From positions 310,001 through 374,000 of the forward strand of contig NZ_JAQFWW010000002.1 of NCBI RefSeq assembly GCF_027706145.1: a DNA stretch of 64,000 nucleotides. Direction: 5' to 3'. Positions 46,689-56,424 of the stretch are shown piece after piece; the stretch's first letter is position 1; every line of letters begins with the position of its first letter. A model generated the notes under the pieces. It made no database searches. It saw only the letters and a program-made list of their open reading frames with translations, and was not told where the DNA came from. Source of the DNA: Bacillus changyiensis. Its GTDB lineage: Bacteria > Bacillota > Bacilli > Bacillales > Bacillaceae. Position numbers and translations under genes: made by a program.

Positions 46689-47422
46689 TTGCTGTTAATC
46701 CTTTCAAGCGCTTCCTTCATGGTGAATTGCTTTGTGTAAAACGCTTTTCCGACGATGGCGCCACTAATGCCGTCTGGCTGTCGGTTAGCTAGTTCTTCAA
46801 GATCGGCAAGACAGCTGATACCACCTGAAGCAATCACTTGTTTGCCGGTTGTTTTTGCAAGCTCAACCGTGCGGTTCACGTTTGGTCCAGACAGCATTCC
46901 ATCTGTTGCAATATCAGTAAAAATAAACACTTCAGCCCCTTCATTTGCAAGCTCAAGACCAAGCTCTTCCGCTTTAACAGTTGATGTTTTAAGCCAACCT
47001 TCTGTGGAAACAAATCCATTTCTTGCATCAAGTCCTATTGCAATATGATTGCCGTAGTTTTTGAGCATTTTTTTGACAAAACCCGGATTGGAAATCGTAG
47101 CACTACCTAAGATGACTCTCTCTATACCTTGTGATAGATAGTTTTCAATATCTTTTTCTGTTCTAATCCCACCGCCGATCTGTACCTTTACTTTCAGTTG
47201 CTTAGCAATTTTGATGACTTGGCTGTGATTCACAGTCTTACCTTCTTTAGCGCCATCCAAATCGACAAGGTGAACCCATTCTGCTCCCTCTCCAACGAAC
47301 GATGATGCCATTTCGAACGGAGAATCTCCATATATCGTTTCTTTTGCATAATCACCCTGGATCAGTCTTACACATTTGCCATTTCTAATATCAATGGCTG
47401 GATATAATGTAAATGCGCTCAT
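46685..47422 (-). CDS. hisA: ProFAR isomerase HisA
   Basis: 245-residue TIM barrel paralogous to His[19 protein letters not shown] carries the catalytic Asp near residue 10; second Asp in [14 protein letters not shown] near residue 170; phosphate loop [12 protein letters not shown]. Performs the Amadori isomerisation ProFAR to PRFAR. Overlaps hisH and hisF by 4 bp each. Confidence 0.97.
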   Translation of the reverse strand: MSAFTLYPAIDIRNGKCVRLIQGDYAKETIYGDSPFEMASSFVGEGAEWVHLVDLDGAKEGKTVNHSQVIKIAKQLKVKVQIGGGIRTEKDIENYLSQGIERVILGSATISNPGFVKKMLKNYGNHIAIGLDARNGFVSTEGWLKTSTVKAEELGLELANEGAEVFIFTDIATDGMLSGPNVNRTVELAKTTGKQVIASGGISCLADLEELANRQPDGISGAIVGKAFYTKQFTMKEALERINSK

Positions 47423-48057
47423 TTTTTCACCTTCTGTTCTTCTGAAAGCTGTTTAAACCGTTTTAAAATTGACATCCCGACTGGACCGCTTTTTTCCGGA
47501 TGAAACTGAACACCATACACATTATCAATACCGACAACAGCTGGAATTTTGACACCATAATCAACACTGGCAAGCAATGCTTTTTCATCCATTTCACTGA
47601 CATAGTAAGAATGAACAAAATAAGCGTATCCTTGTTCGCTATCGGTCAAAATTGGAGAATTATTGTGGATGGAGAGACTGTTCCACCCCATGTGAGGCAC
47701 TTTCAGACGCTTTCCTTCTCGATCCTGTTCTGCCAGCTTAACAACTTTCCCTTTTAATAAGCCAAGCCCTTTTGAAATGCCCTGTTCTGCACTTTCTTCG
47801 AATAAAAGCTGCATGCCAAGACAAATACCAAGCAATAGCTTGCCTTCAGATACAGCAGTCTGAATAAAGGTTGTCAATTTCATGTTATCTAATATAGCGG
47901 TCGCATCCCGGAATGCGCCTACTCCAGGAAGGATATAGCTATCAGCTTTTTGCAATTCCTCAATTTCTTCTGAGATGACATATGGTGCTTCAATTCGTTC
48001 CAGGGCTTTAGAAACACTGTACAGATTACCCATTCCATAATCAATGACACCGATCAT
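47419..48057 (-). CDS. hisH: IGP synthase glutaminase subunit HisH
   Basis: 212-residue class-I glutamine amidotransferase. Nucleophile Cys in [14 protein letters not shown] near residue 80, His and Glu in [12 protein letters not shown] near residue 187. Supplies ammonia to HisF. Abuts hisB directly and overlaps hisA by 4 bp. Confidence 0.97.
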   Translation of the reverse strand: MIGVIDYGMGNLYSVSKALERIEAPYVISEEIEELQKADSYILPGVGAFRDATAILDNMKLTTFIQTAVSEGKLLLGICLGMQLLFEESAEQGISKGLGLLKGKVVKLAEQDREGKRLKVPHMGWNSLSIHNNSPILTDSEQGYAYFVHSYYVSEMDEKALLASVDYGVKIPAVVGIDNVYGVQFHPEKSGPVGMSILKRFKQLSEEQKVKK

Positions 48058-48642
48058 TCACAGCATTCCTTTCGTTGAGGGGATATCTTTTATACGAGGG
48101 TCGATCATTGTTGCTTCATCAAGCGCACGTCCGAGTGCTTTAAAAATCGCTTCAATTATGTGATGAGTATTTTTTCCGTGATGGACAATGACATGAAGAT
48201 TCATCTTTGCTTCAAGTGCCAACTTCCATAAAAATTCATTGACAAGCTCTGTATCAAATGTACCAACTTTTTGACTAGGGAACTCCCCCTTGAATTCAAA
48301 GTGCGGCCTGTTACTCAAATCAACGGCAACTTGGGCGAGCGCTTCATCCATCGGTACTAAGCTGGAACCATAGCGTTTTATCCCTTTTTTGTCTCCCAGC
48401 GCTTCCAAAAGCGCCTGCCCAAGACAAATCCCGATGTCTTCAGTTGTGTGATGATCATCAATTTCAACATCACCATTCGCCTGAATGAAAAGGTCAAACT
48501 GACCATGTTTTGCAAATAGATCAAGCATATGTGTCATAAACGGTACATCTGTTTGAATATCGCCCTGTCCTTGGCCATCAATCATAAATGATAGGGTGAT
48601 ATCTGTTTCATTGGTTTTTCTTACCCGGTCCGCTTTTCTCAT
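48058..48642 (-). CDS. hisB: Imidazoleglycerol-phosphate dehydratase HisB
   Basis: 194-residue dehydratase with the two manganese-binding motifs DDHHTTEDIG near residue 62 and VHHGKNTHHIIEAIFKA near residue 155. Converts IGP to imidazole-acetol phosphate. Monofunctional, without the phosphatase domain fused in enterics. ATG 48642 shares a base with the hisD stop (TGATG). Confidence 0.97.
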   Translation of the reverse strand: MRKADRVRKTNETDITLSFMIDGQGQGDIQTDVPFMTHMLDLFAKHGQFDLFIQANGDVEIDDHHTTEDIGICLGQALLEALGDKKGIKRYGSSLVPMDEALAQVAVDLSNRPHFEFKGEFPSQKVGTFDTELVNEFLWKLALEAKMNLHVIVHHGKNTHHIIEAIFKALGRALDEATMIDPRIKDIPSTKGML

Positions 48643-49922
48643 CACTCTTCCTCCCAGCTTCTCGATTCAATTGCTCTGGCATGCGCTTCAAGCCCTTCCA
48701 ACCTAGCAAAGGCTGCAATTCTTTTTGCATGTTCCTCAAAAGCTTGTTTACTGTAAGAAATGATGCTTGATTTTTTTTGAAAGTCGGTCACCTGAAGCGG
48801 ACTTGAAAATTTGGCTGTTCCATTTGTCGGGAGCACATGGTTTGGACCTGCAAAATAATCTCCGACAGCTTCAGAACTGTACGCTCCTAAAAAAATCGCA
48901 CCGGCATGTTTGATCTTTCCCAGTAGTTCATCAGGCCGTTCTGTTAAAATCTCTAAGTGTTCAGGGGCGAGTTCGTTGATCAGTGAAACAGCTTCAGTTA
49001 AAGTTTCTGTCACATAGATCATTCCGTGTTCTTCTATTGACTGACTAGCGATCTCTTTTCTTGGCAAATCTTTAAGCTGGCGGTCAACCTCTTTGTCAAC
49101 AGCTTTTGCAAGCTCATAAGAATTTGTAACAAGTATGCTTGATGCCATGATATCGTGTTCAGCCTGTGACAACAGATCAGCTGCAATTTCACGGGGATTT
49201 GCCATTTTGTCAGCAAGAATGGCGATTTCACTTGGCCCAGCAATCATATCGATGTCAACCTGGCCGAACACTTCTCGTTTAGCAAGCGCGACATAAACAT
49301 TACCAGGACCAGTAATTTTATCGACCGGTGAAATGGTCTCCGTTCCGTATGCTAGTGCCGCTATCGCTTGGGCACCTCCAATTTTATAGATTTCTCTTAC
49401 CCCTAGCTCTGCTGCAGCAACTAAGACACCTGCAGGAAGATAGCCGTCTTTTCCCGGGGGTGAGGTGAGAACGATCCGTTCAACCCCTGCCACAAGTGCT
49501 GGAATGACATTCATTAAGACTGATGAAGGATATGCCGCAGTCCCCCCTGGCACATAAACTCCGACCGAATCAAGCGGTGTTATTTTCTGTCCAAGCATTG
49601 TGCCATCATTCCGATGATAAAACCATGATGATGTCAGCTGTCGTTCGTGATATTCTTTTATATTAAAGATGGCTGACCGCAAAATTTCAATATCATCTTG
49701 TTTAAGCCTACTGTATGCTTGTTGGATTTCAAATTCAGAAACGAGAAAATCAAAGATTTCAACTCCATCGAATTGTTTAGTATAAGCAGAAATAGCAGCA
49801 TTTCCAACTTTTCTCACTTCATCAATCATGAAGCGAACAGTTTTTCGTTGTTCTTCTGTTCCAGAATCAATAGACCGTTTTAAGGATATAGCAGCATTTC
49901 CGCTAGTGAAGGTCAGCTTCAT
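48642..49922 (-). CDS. hisD: Histidinol dehydrogenase HisD
   Basis: 426-residue zinc, NAD-dependent enzyme for the last two steps of histidine synthesis. Visible: [16 protein letters not shown] near residue 123, [35 protein letters not shown] near residue 230 and the zinc/active-site LLSQAEHD (near 255) and ELAPEHLEI blocks. Overlaps hisG by 4 bp. Confidence 0.97.
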   Translation of the reverse strand: MKLTFTSGNAAISLKRSIDSGTEEQRKTVRFMIDEVRKVGNAAISAYTKQFDGVEIFDFLVSEFEIQQAYSRLKQDDIEILRSAIFNIKEYHERQLTSSWFYHRNDGTMLGQKITPLDSVGVYVPGGTAAYPSSVLMNVIPALVAGVERIVLTSPPGKDGYLPAGVLVAAAELGVREIYKIGGAQAIAALAYGTETISPVDKITGPGNVYVALAKREVFGQVDIDMIAGPSEIAILADKMANPREIAADLLSQAEHDIMASSILVTNSYELAKAVDKEVDRQLKDLPRKEIASQSIEEHGMIYVTETLTEAVSLINELAPEHLEILTERPDELLGKIKHAGAIFLGAYSSEAVGDYFAGPNHVLPTNGTAKFSSPLQVTDFQKKSSIISYSKQAFEEHAKRIAAFARLEGLEAHARAIESRSWEEE

Positions 49923-50557
49923 GTTGTTCCTCCTTCGACAATCAGTGAGAGTTGAGAGGCCATTTCATCAATAATCGCATCTTTCAAACGGTAACTGACA
50001 GGATTTACGATAAATCTTGAGGTAATATCACAAATGGTCTCTGTTTCAATCAAACCGTTTTCTCTTAACGTCTGTCCTGTTGAAACAATATCAACAATCC
50101 GATCAGTAAGACCGATTAGTGGAGCTAATTCAATTGAACCGTTAAGCTTAATGATCTCCACTTGTTCTCCCTGTTCCTTGAAATATTTTGATGCAATATT
50201 CGGATATTTCGTCGCGACTCTATGGACAACACCGCTTGCTACTGTTTGTGGCAAACCGGCTATAGCTAAGTGACATTTACTCAATTTCAAATCAAGAACT
50301 TCGTATACATCCGGCTCTTTTTCAAGTATGACGTCTTTACCTGCAATGCCGACATCAGCTACTCCATGCTCGACATATGTTGTGACATCGAGCGGCTTGG
50401 CGAGGATGAAGCGGAGATTTCCTTTAGGTGTATCAATCATTAGTTTTCTTGTATCATCGAGCTCCTCAGGAAGTTTGTATCCGGCCTGACGTAGTAGATC
50501 GCAAGTTTCAGCAAAAGTTCGTCCTTTTGGCAGTGCGATTGTTAAGGGATTACCCAT
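49919..50557 (-). CDS. hisG: ATP phosphoribosyltransferase catalytic subunit HisG (short form)
   Basis: 212-residue short-form HisG that lacks the C-terminal regulatory domain, so it needs His[16 protein letters not shown] near residue 8, [12 protein letters not shown] near residue 66 and the PRPP loop [16 protein letters not shown] near residue 155. Catalyses the first, feedback-controlled step. Overlaps hisZ by 8 bp and hisD by 4 bp. Confidence 0.97.
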   Translation of the reverse strand: MGNPLTIALPKGRTFAETCDLLRQAGYKLPEELDDTRKLMIDTPKGNLRFILAKPLDVTTYVEHGVADVGIAGKDVILEKEPDVYEVLDLKLSKCHLAIAGLPQTVASGVVHRVATKYPNIASKYFKEQGEQVEIIKLNGSIELAPLIGLTDRIVDIVSTGQTLRENGLIETETICDITSRFIVNPVSYRLKDAIIDEMASQLSLIVEGGTT

Positions 50558-51722
50558 GTCTTTCGTCCTTTCTGGAACCGATAAAATAGGTTACTTTTTG
50601 AAACGATTTTGTCATCTGATCGATGTTTTTGATACCAGCCAAATCTTGAAGGACGACTTTTTTTCCTTGTGTCCGTTCTTTCTCAGCAAATTTGATCGCC
50701 TCTTCTCGCTGCTCTGTGCTAAAAATAACTGCATCAATTTTCGTTTGCACATCATTCAATTTCAAGGCTTCTAGTAAGCGGTCAAGCCGAATCCCAAATC
50801 CAGTGGCTGGCGCGCTGAAATTGAAGCGATCAAGGAGCTCATCATAGCGGCCCCCATTCCCAATGGGAAAGCCAATATTTTCTGCATAAATTTCAAATAA
50901 AATTCCGTTATAGTAACTCATATGACGAACCATACTCAGATCGATTGTTACATGATCCGCACAACCATAGTCAACAAGTGTTTCCCAAAGTGTTTCCAAT
51001 TGTAGGATTGCATTCTTTCCTGCCTCAGAACCGATGATTGCTTTTGCTTCATCACAAATTTCAATTCCGCCTTTCAAGTTGAGCAGTTTTAATAATCTTT
51101 GTTGATCAATTGTTGATAAACTTAACGATTTTACATGTTCACGGAAACCAACATAATTTTTATCATATAAAAAACGTTGGAGTACACGGACTCTTTTTTG
51201 GTTTCCTAAAATATCCATAAACAAAGCATCAGCAATACCAACGTGTCCGACAGAAATTTTAAATGTTGATAAACCTGCTTTCTTCAATGAAAAAATCACA
51301 AGGGCGATTACTTCAGCATCAGCGCTTGTTGAACCATCTCCAATTAGTTCAACACCGACTTGTTCAAATTCAGCAGGTCGGCCACCTTCCTGTTCCTGGG
51401 CTCTGAAAACATTTGCCGCATACCCAATCCGGAGAGGATGATGTTTGTCGAGGTTTGCAGCCGCGATCCTTGCGATTGGTCCTGTCATATCTGGTCTTAA
51501 AACAAGTGTTTGCCCTTTTTGATCAAGTAGCTTAAAAAGTTGCTGGTCTAAAATTGCTGATTGTACGCCGACCGTATCATAAAATTCTAATGTCGGTGTT
51601 TCCATAAATTGATATCCCCATTGCTCTATCAGTTCTGTTAATGAAACGCGCGTATCTTTCATTGTTTGATAAAGCCCTGGCAGTATATCTCTCATCCCGT
51701 CGGGTTTTTCAAACATAAACAT
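50550..51722 (-). CDS. hisZ: ATP phosphoribosyltransferase regulatory subunit HisZ
   Basis: About 390 residues, homologous to class-II histidyl-tRNA synthetase catalytic core but not an aminoacyl-tRNA synthetase. Motif-2-like [15 protein letters not shown] near residue 79 and [25 protein letters not shown] are visible, without the anticodon-binding domain. It assembles with short HisG and senses histidine. Start at 51722 or 51716 ([11 protein letters not shown]); GGGAGGTG lies about 10 nt upstream. First gene of the his operon; I see no T-box or clear promoter in the 215-bp leader. Confidence 0.94.
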   Translation of the reverse strand: MFMFEKPDGMRDILPGLYQTMKDTRVSLTELIEQWGYQFMETPTLEFYDTVGVQSAILDQQLFKLLDQKGQTLVLRPDMTGPIARIAAANLDKHHPLRIGYAANVFRAQEQEGGRPAEFEQVGVELIGDGSTSADAEVIALVIFSLKKAGLSTFKISVGHVGIADALFMDILGNQKRVRVLQRFLYDKNYVGFREHVKSLSLSTIDQQRLLKLLNLKGGIEICDEAKAIIGSEAGKNAILQLETLWETLVDYGCADHVTIDLSMVRHMSYYNGILFEIYAENIGFPIGNGGRYDELLDRFNFSAPATGFGIRLDRLLEALKLNDVQTKIDAVIFSTEQREEAIKFAEKERTQGKKVVLQDLAGIKNIDQMTKSFQKVTYFIGSRKDERHG

Positions 51723-51937
51723 GATGTTTTGACACCTCCCAGAATCCAAAAATTCAAAATCCTTTAGTTCACTAATATGATAACATGGTAACAAATTAAA
51801 GTTTGGAAATCAACCAATTTTGGAAAGTTTGTTTGTCCAGACTTCATAAAATAATCATTTTATTTCTTAAACATTTGAATGATATAATACTTAAAAACGC
51901 ATAGTATAGACATCATAGAGAGAACAGGAGATCGAAT

Positions 51938-52651
51938 ATGAAATTCCTTAAAACGTTACTTGTTGCTTTGATCTTAGCAACGATTGTTATCTTTATACTG
52001 TTTTCTAAAGAAATCAAAACCTCGTTCATTAAAACATTTGCAGCAACTAAACAAACATCAGCTGAAATGGAACGTAAACCGCTAGATGTCCCGCTATTGA
52101 AACAAATGGACCATCCAAAGCTTTATAATGGCTGTGAAGTCACAAGCTTGGCGATGATCCTAAACTACAGTGGATATGATGTGACAAAGAATGAATTGTC
52201 TCAGAAAGTCAAAAGGGTGCCTTTACAATATAAAAACGGTTTAAAAGGAAATCCAAATGATGGCTTTGTTGGAGATATGGAAAAAGGGCCAGGTCTTAGT
52301 GTTTATCATGGTCCAATTTACGAATTAGCAACATCTTATGCAGGTGACAAAGTCATTGATTTAACAGGAAGCAAACTAGAGAAAATCTACGAGCAGCTCA
52401 ATCACAGCAGACCAGTTTGGGTGATCACGACCGTCAACTTCAGCCCTGTGAAAAGTATGAAGACATGGAACACACCGACAGGCAAAGTCAATGTGACATA
52501 TAAAGTACATAGTGTTGCGATCACAGGATATGATCGAAAATATGTTTATCTAAATGACCCCTATGGCTATAAAAACAGACGAACTGACAGAACAAAATTT
52601 GAAAAATCGTGGAAACAGATGGGGCGGCAAGCGATTGTAATTGCCGATTAA
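51938..52651 (+). CDS. yvpB: Membrane-anchored or secreted C39-like peptidase family protein
   Basis: 237 residues. An N-terminal hydrophobic segment (residues 5-22) acts as signal anchor. A peptidase_C39-like papain fold follows, with Cys in YNGCEVTSLAMIL near residue 68, His in YKVHSVAITGYD near residue 190 and the LNDPYG motif near residue 207. It could be a thiol peptidase or cross-linking enzyme at the cell surface; no substrate known. TATAAT at 51883-51888 with a weak -35, and ACAGGAG before the ATG. Divergent from hisZ. Confidence 0.85.
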   Translation: MKFLKTLLVALILATIVIFILFSKEIKTSFIKTFAATKQTSAEMERKPLDVPLLKQMDHPKLYNGCEVTSLAMILNYSGYDVTKNELSQKVKRVPLQYKNGLKGNPNDGFVGDMEKGPGLSVYHGPIYELATSYAGDKVIDLTGSKLEKIYEQLNHSRPVWVITTVNFSPVKSMKTWNTPTGKVNVTYKVHSVAITGYDRKYVYLNDPYGYKNRRTDRTKFEKSWKQMGRQAIVIAD

Positions 52652-52660
52652 AAAGGGCAA

Positions 52661-52692
52661 CAAAGCCCCCGTTATAGTAAACGAGGGCTTTG
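52661..52692. terminator. Hairpin between yvpB and yvoF
   Basis: Stem CAAAGCCC / GGGCTTTG (52661-52668, 52685-52692) with an inner CGTT/AACG pairing. On the minus strand it is followed by TTGCCCTTTTT; it overlaps the end of yvoF. Confidence 0.6.
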
Positions 52693-53193
52693 TGAGCGTT
52701 GTTCCATTTCTTCTTTTGTATAAATGATCCGCATCGGATTACCACCGACCAAGACACCTGGAGGAACATCTTTATGAACAAGAGTACCTGCGGAAACGAC
52801 AGCACCTTGTCCGATCTCAACACCAGGAAGTATTGTTGAATTAGCTCCGATCATCACTTCATCACCAATGATCACTTCACCAAGACGATATTCTTTAATT
52901 AAATATTCATGAGCTAAAATCGTCGTATTGTAGCCAATCACAGAATTGCGTCCAACAGAAATCTTTTCTGGGAACATCGTATCAGGCATGACCATCAGTG
53001 CAAATGCCGTTTGCTTTCCAACTTTCATTCGCAAAAATGTCCGATACATCCAGTTTTTCAATCCTAAAAAAGGTGTATAACGCGCGATATGAATGACAAT
53101 GAAGTTTTTAACAACTTTCAGAAATGGAACGGTTTGATAGATTTGCCATAAAGCATTAGCACCTGACACGGGATAACGCTTTGTTTTCCTCAA
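52672..53193 (-). CDS. yvoF: Hexapeptide-repeat acetyltransferase YvoF
   Basis: 173-residue left-handed beta-helix acyltransferase. A hydrophobic amphipathic N-terminus ([19 protein letters not shown]) precedes the repeats ([50 protein letters not shown]). It would O-acetylate a sugar, probably of the envelope. It overlaps ppaX by 4 bp and belongs to hprK-lgt-ppaX-yvoF. Confidence 0.93.
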   Translation of the reverse strand: MRKTKRYPVSGANALWQIYQTVPFLKVVKNFIVIHIARYTPFLGLKNWMYRTFLRMKVGKQTAFALMVMPDTMFPEKISVGRNSVIGYNTTILAHEYLIKEYRLGEVIIGDEVMIGANSTILPGVEIGQGAVVSAGTLVHKDVPPGVLVGGNPMRIIYTKEEMEQRSQSPRLL

Positions 53194-53837
53194 TCTACCG
53201 CCACTTCCAAAACGTGAAGCAGGTCTTTCATTTCAACTAACATATAATCAGGCTGAAACTTCTCTAAGTTCTTTTCACCTTTAATTGACCAAGCAACTCC
53301 AGCCGTTTTTGTACCGGCATTTTGCCCAGCCAAAATATCGTGGTAATTATCACCGATCATGATGGCCTCTTCAGGTAAGCTATCAAGCTTTGATAACGCT
53401 AAGAGAACAGGCTCTGGATCCGGTTTAGCTCGTTTAACATCATCAAGTGTCACGACAGTTTCAAAAAAACGATCGAGACCGGTCCATTTGAGACCCATAT
53501 TGACTGTATCACGCAACTTTGTTGTCACAATACCAAGCTTATACCCTTTATATGCCAAGTGCTCAAGCGTCTCATAAACCGTATCATACTCTGTCACAAG
53601 CTGATCATGCATTTTATGGTTATATTCACGATACATCATGATCATTTCATTGACCTTCTCCTGATTGATACTGCTAAACGTTTCATAAAGAGATGGGCCA
53701 ATAAAATTCAGCACATCTTCACGTTTATACTGCCCTGGATGATAATGATCAAGTGTATGTAAGAAAGAAGCAATAATCAGCTCATTTGTATTGATTAGCG
53801 TTCCATCTAAATCAAACAGCACAGTATTGATTTTCAT
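53190..53837 (-). CDS. ppaX: Pyrophosphatase PpaX
   Basis: 215-residue HAD hydrolase. Motif [12 protein letters not shown] near residue 8, motif [11 protein letters not shown] near residue 103, motif III KPDPEPV and motif [18 protein letters not shown] near residue 160. It hydrolyses the pyrophosphate made by HprK/P when it dephosphorylates P-Ser-HPr and P-Ser-Crh, and is in the same operon as hprK. Confidence 0.95.
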   Translation of the reverse strand: MKINTVLFDLDGTLINTNELIIASFLHTLDHYHPGQYKREDVLNFIGPSLYETFSSINQEKVNEMIMMYREYNHKMHDQLVTEYDTVYETLEHLAYKGYKLGIVTTKLRDTVNMGLKWTGLDRFFETVVTLDDVKRAKPDPEPVLLALSKLDSLPEEAIMIGDNYHDILAGQNAGTKTAGVAWSIKGEKNLEKFQPDYMLVEMKDLLHVLEVAVD

Positions 53838-53873
53838 AAAAAATTTCCTTTCTTTGCAGCTTTTTTCGCGAAC

Positions 53874-54686
53874 TCACATTTCTTGATACCGTTTAATCTC
53901 GCCGCCTTTAAACCGCCTGAATAACATAACACCAACTGCACAGACGATAAGGACAATGGAAATAACTTGAGCGATCCGAAGCGTATCCGTCAACATCAGA
54001 CTGTCTGTCCGAAGCCCTTCAATATAGTAACGCCCGATCGAATACCAAATGACATACGTTAAAAACAGTTCGCCCCGCTTTAAATTAGCTTTTCTTAAAA
54101 GAATCAAGATCAGAACACCTGTTAAACTCCATAATGATTCATATAAAAAAGTAGGATGATAATATTGCCCATTTACATACATTTGGTTAATGATAAAGTC
54201 TGGTAGATGAAGGTTTTCTAAAAATTGTCTTGAGACAGAGCCACCGTGTGCTTCCTGATTCATAAAGTTACCCCAGCGACCGATTGCTTGACCTAACAGA
54301 ATGCTGGGAGCCGCGATGTCGGCAAGTTTCCAAAAAGAAAGTCCTTTTTTCTTGGCAAAAATGATTCCAGTTAAAATTGCACCAATTAAACCGCCATGAA
54401 TGGCAAGGCCCCCATTCCAGATTTGAATGATTTGATCAGGGTGTTCACTATAATAATCCCATTTAAACAGAACATAGTACGCTCTCGCACAAAGAATCGC
54501 AATCGGAATAGCAAACAGGATCAGATCAACAAAGGTATCTTTATGAAGCCCCCTGCGCTCACCTTCTCTGACCGCCATCCATAATCCCAGTAAAGCACCA
54601 ACACCGATAATAATGCCGTACCAGTGCACAGCAATGGGACCCAATTGAAAAGCGATCGGGTTTAGTGGTTCAAAAGTTTCATTCAT
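53874..54686 (-). CDS. lgt: Prolipoprotein diacylglyceryl transferase
   Basis: About 270 residues, seven TM segments. Lgt signature [14 protein letters not shown] near residue 140 and the conserved [11 protein letters not shown] (catalytic His) near residue 95; [10 protein letters not shown] near residue 220. It attaches diacylglycerol to the lipobox cysteine of lipoprotein precursors. ATG 54686 follows AGGAG by 8 nt and matches the B. subtilis N-terminus ([14 protein letters not shown]); ATG 54689 is also possible. 11 bp after hprK. Confidence 0.96.
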   Translation of the reverse strand: MNETFEPLNPIAFQLGPIAVHWYGIIIGVGALLGLWMAVREGERRGLHKDTFVDLILFAIPIAILCARAYYVLFKWDYYSEHPDQIIQIWNGGLAIHGGLIGAILTGIIFAKKKGLSFWKLADIAAPSILLGQAIGRWGNFMNQEAHGGSVSRQFLENLHLPDFIINQMYVNGQYYHPTFLYESLWSLTGVLILILLRKANLKRGELFLTYVIWYSIGRYYIEGLRTDSLMLTDTLRIAQVISIVLIVCAVGVMLFRRFKGGEIKRYQEM

Positions 54687-54697
54687 CATGACAACTC

Positions 54698-55630
54698 CTA
54701 ATCATCAATTTCACCATCTTCAATCACATCCGCTAGTTTATTCGTAAATTGTTCGGCCGCATTCAAACCCATTCGTTTCAATCTAAAGTTCATGGCAGCC
54801 ACTTCAATAATAACAGCGAGATTTCTTCCCGGACGGACTGGGATGGTCAGCTTTGGTATTTCAGTATCAATAATTTTCATCTTTTCTTCGTCAAGTCCTA
54901 AACGATCATACTGTTTCCCCTGTTCCCAGAGTTCAAGACTCATGACAAGGGTGATCCGTTTAAAACTTCTCACAGCACCTGCACCAAATAAAGTCATGAC
55001 ATTAATAATGCCAAGGCCTCTAATTTCCAGAAGATGTTCAATTAAATCAGGTGCACTTCCAATCAATGTATCCTGATCTTCCTGTCTAATTTCTACACAG
55101 TCATCCGCAACAAGGCGATGACCTCTTTTCACAAGCTCCAAGGCGGTCTCACTTTTACCAACACCGCTCTTTCCAATGATCAAGACCCCTACACCGTAAA
55201 TGTCTACGAGTACACCATGTATGGCGGTTGTTGGCGCAAGTTGACTTTCAAGAAAATTTGTTAGGCGACTGGAAAGACGAGTTGTCTTCAATGGGGAGCG
55301 AAGGACAGGCACACCTTTTTCTTCAGAAGCTTCAATAAGTTCAGGCGGAATTGGCAAATCACGCGAAAGAATGATTGCCGGTGTAACCTCAGTACATAAC
55401 GAAAACATTCGTTGTTTTTTTTCTGCTTCAGGAAGCTTCTCAAAAAAGGTGATTTCTGTTTTCCCTAGCAGCTGAACTCTCTCTCTTGGATAATATGTAA
55501 AATACCCCGCCATTTCAAGGCCTGGCCTAGATAAATCACTCATTGTAATCGGGCGATTAATCCCCTCTTCTCCACTGATTAATTCCAGTTTGAACTTGTC
55601 TATCATGTCTTTTGTGCGAACTTTTGCCAC
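54698..55630 (-). CDS. hprK: HPr kinase/phosphorylase
   Basis: 310 residues, exact B. subtilis length. Walker [17 protein letters not shown] near residue 152, His and Asp in the [13 protein letters not shown] block, and the family signature [22 protein letters not shown] near residue 203. It phosphorylates HPr and Crh on Ser-46 when glycolytic intermediates are high, driving CcpA-dependent catabolite repression. GTG start with AGAGGAGG. First gene of hprK-lgt-ppaX-yvoF. Confidence 0.97.
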   Translation of the reverse strand: MAKVRTKDMIDKFKLELISGEEGINRPITMSDLSRPGLEMAGYFTYYPRERVQLLGKTEITFFEKLPEAEKKQRMFSLCTEVTPAIILSRDLPIPPELIEASEEKGVPVLRSPLKTTRLSSRLTNFLESQLAPTTAIHGVLVDIYGVGVLIIGKSGVGKSETALELVKRGHRLVADDCVEIRQEDQDTLIGSAPDLIEHLLEIRGLGIINVMTLFGAGAVRSFKRITLVMSLELWEQGKQYDRLGLDEEKMKIIDTEIPKLTIPVRPGRNLAVIIEVAAMNFRLKRMGLNAAEQFTNKLADVIEDGEIDD

Positions 55631-55803
55631 GATGTTAACCTCCTCTTCTAAAGGTGAAAGCTATACACATTTAGCTTTATTCTACCACTTTCAAAATAAA
55701 CCTAAAAACATTTTTTTAAAGCCGTACATTAATTGGCTTTCTTTCAGCAAGAAAAATCAGTAGTATGAAGGAGAAATGTTATGTTAAAGGAAGTGAATAG
55801 TGC

Positions 55804-56286
55804 GTGAAATACAATATTCACGATACAACTGTGTTAAATGAAGAAATCCTTTCTCCAGAGGAAAAAGAAACCTGGGTACTATATATGAAAGTGCTGACTG
55901 CAGCCGGACTAGGGGATGTTTCTGAATGGATGAAGCTTGATATCAGTATGCCACAAATGAAAGTCTTAATGCTTCTAAACACCCACGAAAAACTGAAAGT
56001 CTCGGAGATCGCTGAGAGAATGGGAGCTTCCCTGTCAAACATGACTGGGCTGCTCAGCCGGCTTGAGGATGCAAATTTTATTATAAGGACCCATTCTAAA
56101 GAGGATAGGCGAACAATCGTCGTTGAATTGGCAGAAGAGGCGAAAGATATTTTTCGCGGATTGTATCAAAAAGGACATGAAAAATTAAAGAAAGCCCTGC
56201 AAAGCCTAAATGAACAGGAAAAGAAAAAAGTAAATGAAGGTCTATCCATTCTTGAAAAAGCACTAAAATTAAATGACGAAGAATAA
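55804..56286 (+). CDS. MarR-family transcriptional regulator (YvnA-like)
   Basis: 160-residue winged-helix dimer. The recognition region KLKVSEIAERMGASLSNMTGLLSRLEDANFI is near residues 65-95 and the wing RTHSKEDRRTIVVEL near residue 100; long helices at both ends form the dimer interface. GTG start at 55804 with AAAGGAAG about 12 nt upstream. Position fits B. subtilis yvnA. It probably represses the downstream MFS exporter through the 41-bp palindrome; that target is inferred from adjacency. Confidence 0.85.
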   Translation: MKYNIHDTTVLNEEILSPEEKETWVLYMKVLTAAGLGDVSEWMKLDISMPQMKVLMLLNTHEKLKVSEIAERMGASLSNMTGLLSRLEDANFIIRTHSKEDRRTIVVELAEEAKDIFRGLYQKGHEKLKKALQSLNEQEKKKVNEGLSILEKALKLNDEE

Positions 56287-56288
56287 CA

Positions 56289-56321
56289 AGCTGCCGCCAA
56301 GCCCTAGCGCAGCTTTTTTTT
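56289..56321 (+). terminator. Terminator after the MarR gene
   Basis: AGCTGC (56289-56294) pairs with GCAGCT (56309-56314), followed by a run of eight T. Confidence 0.75.
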
Positions 56322-56333
56322 CTAAAAAAACTT

Positions 56334-56362
56334 TTGACAAAATTAGTATTTTAATGGATGAT
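56334..56362 (+). promoter_or_regulatory. Probable promoter of the MFS exporter gene
   Basis: Perfect -35 TTGACA (56334-56339), 17 nt, GATGAT as a weak -10. The large palindrome begins 5 nt downstream. Confidence 0.5.
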
Positions 56363-56366
56363 GAAT

Positions 56367-56407
56367 TTAATTCATTTTAAATTAATTATTAATTTAAAGT
56401 GAATTAA
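56367..56407. promoter_or_regulatory. 41-bp near-perfect palindrome, likely MarR operator
   Basis: Two 20-nt arms (56367-56386 and 56388-56407) around a central T at 56387 with a single mismatch. Entirely AT-rich except for the TTCA/TGAA blocks. It covers the transcription start region of the MFS gene, between promoter and ribosome-binding site. Twice the size of a usual MarR site, so it may bind two dimers. Confidence 0.75.
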
Positions 56408-56424
56408 TTAAAAAGGGGGAACAA

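Noticed and set aside
51723..51937. Possible histidine T-box leader upstream of hisZ
   Set aside because: The gap to the divergent yvpB is only 215 bp, with no T-box bulge sequence and no terminator/antiterminator pair facing hisZ.
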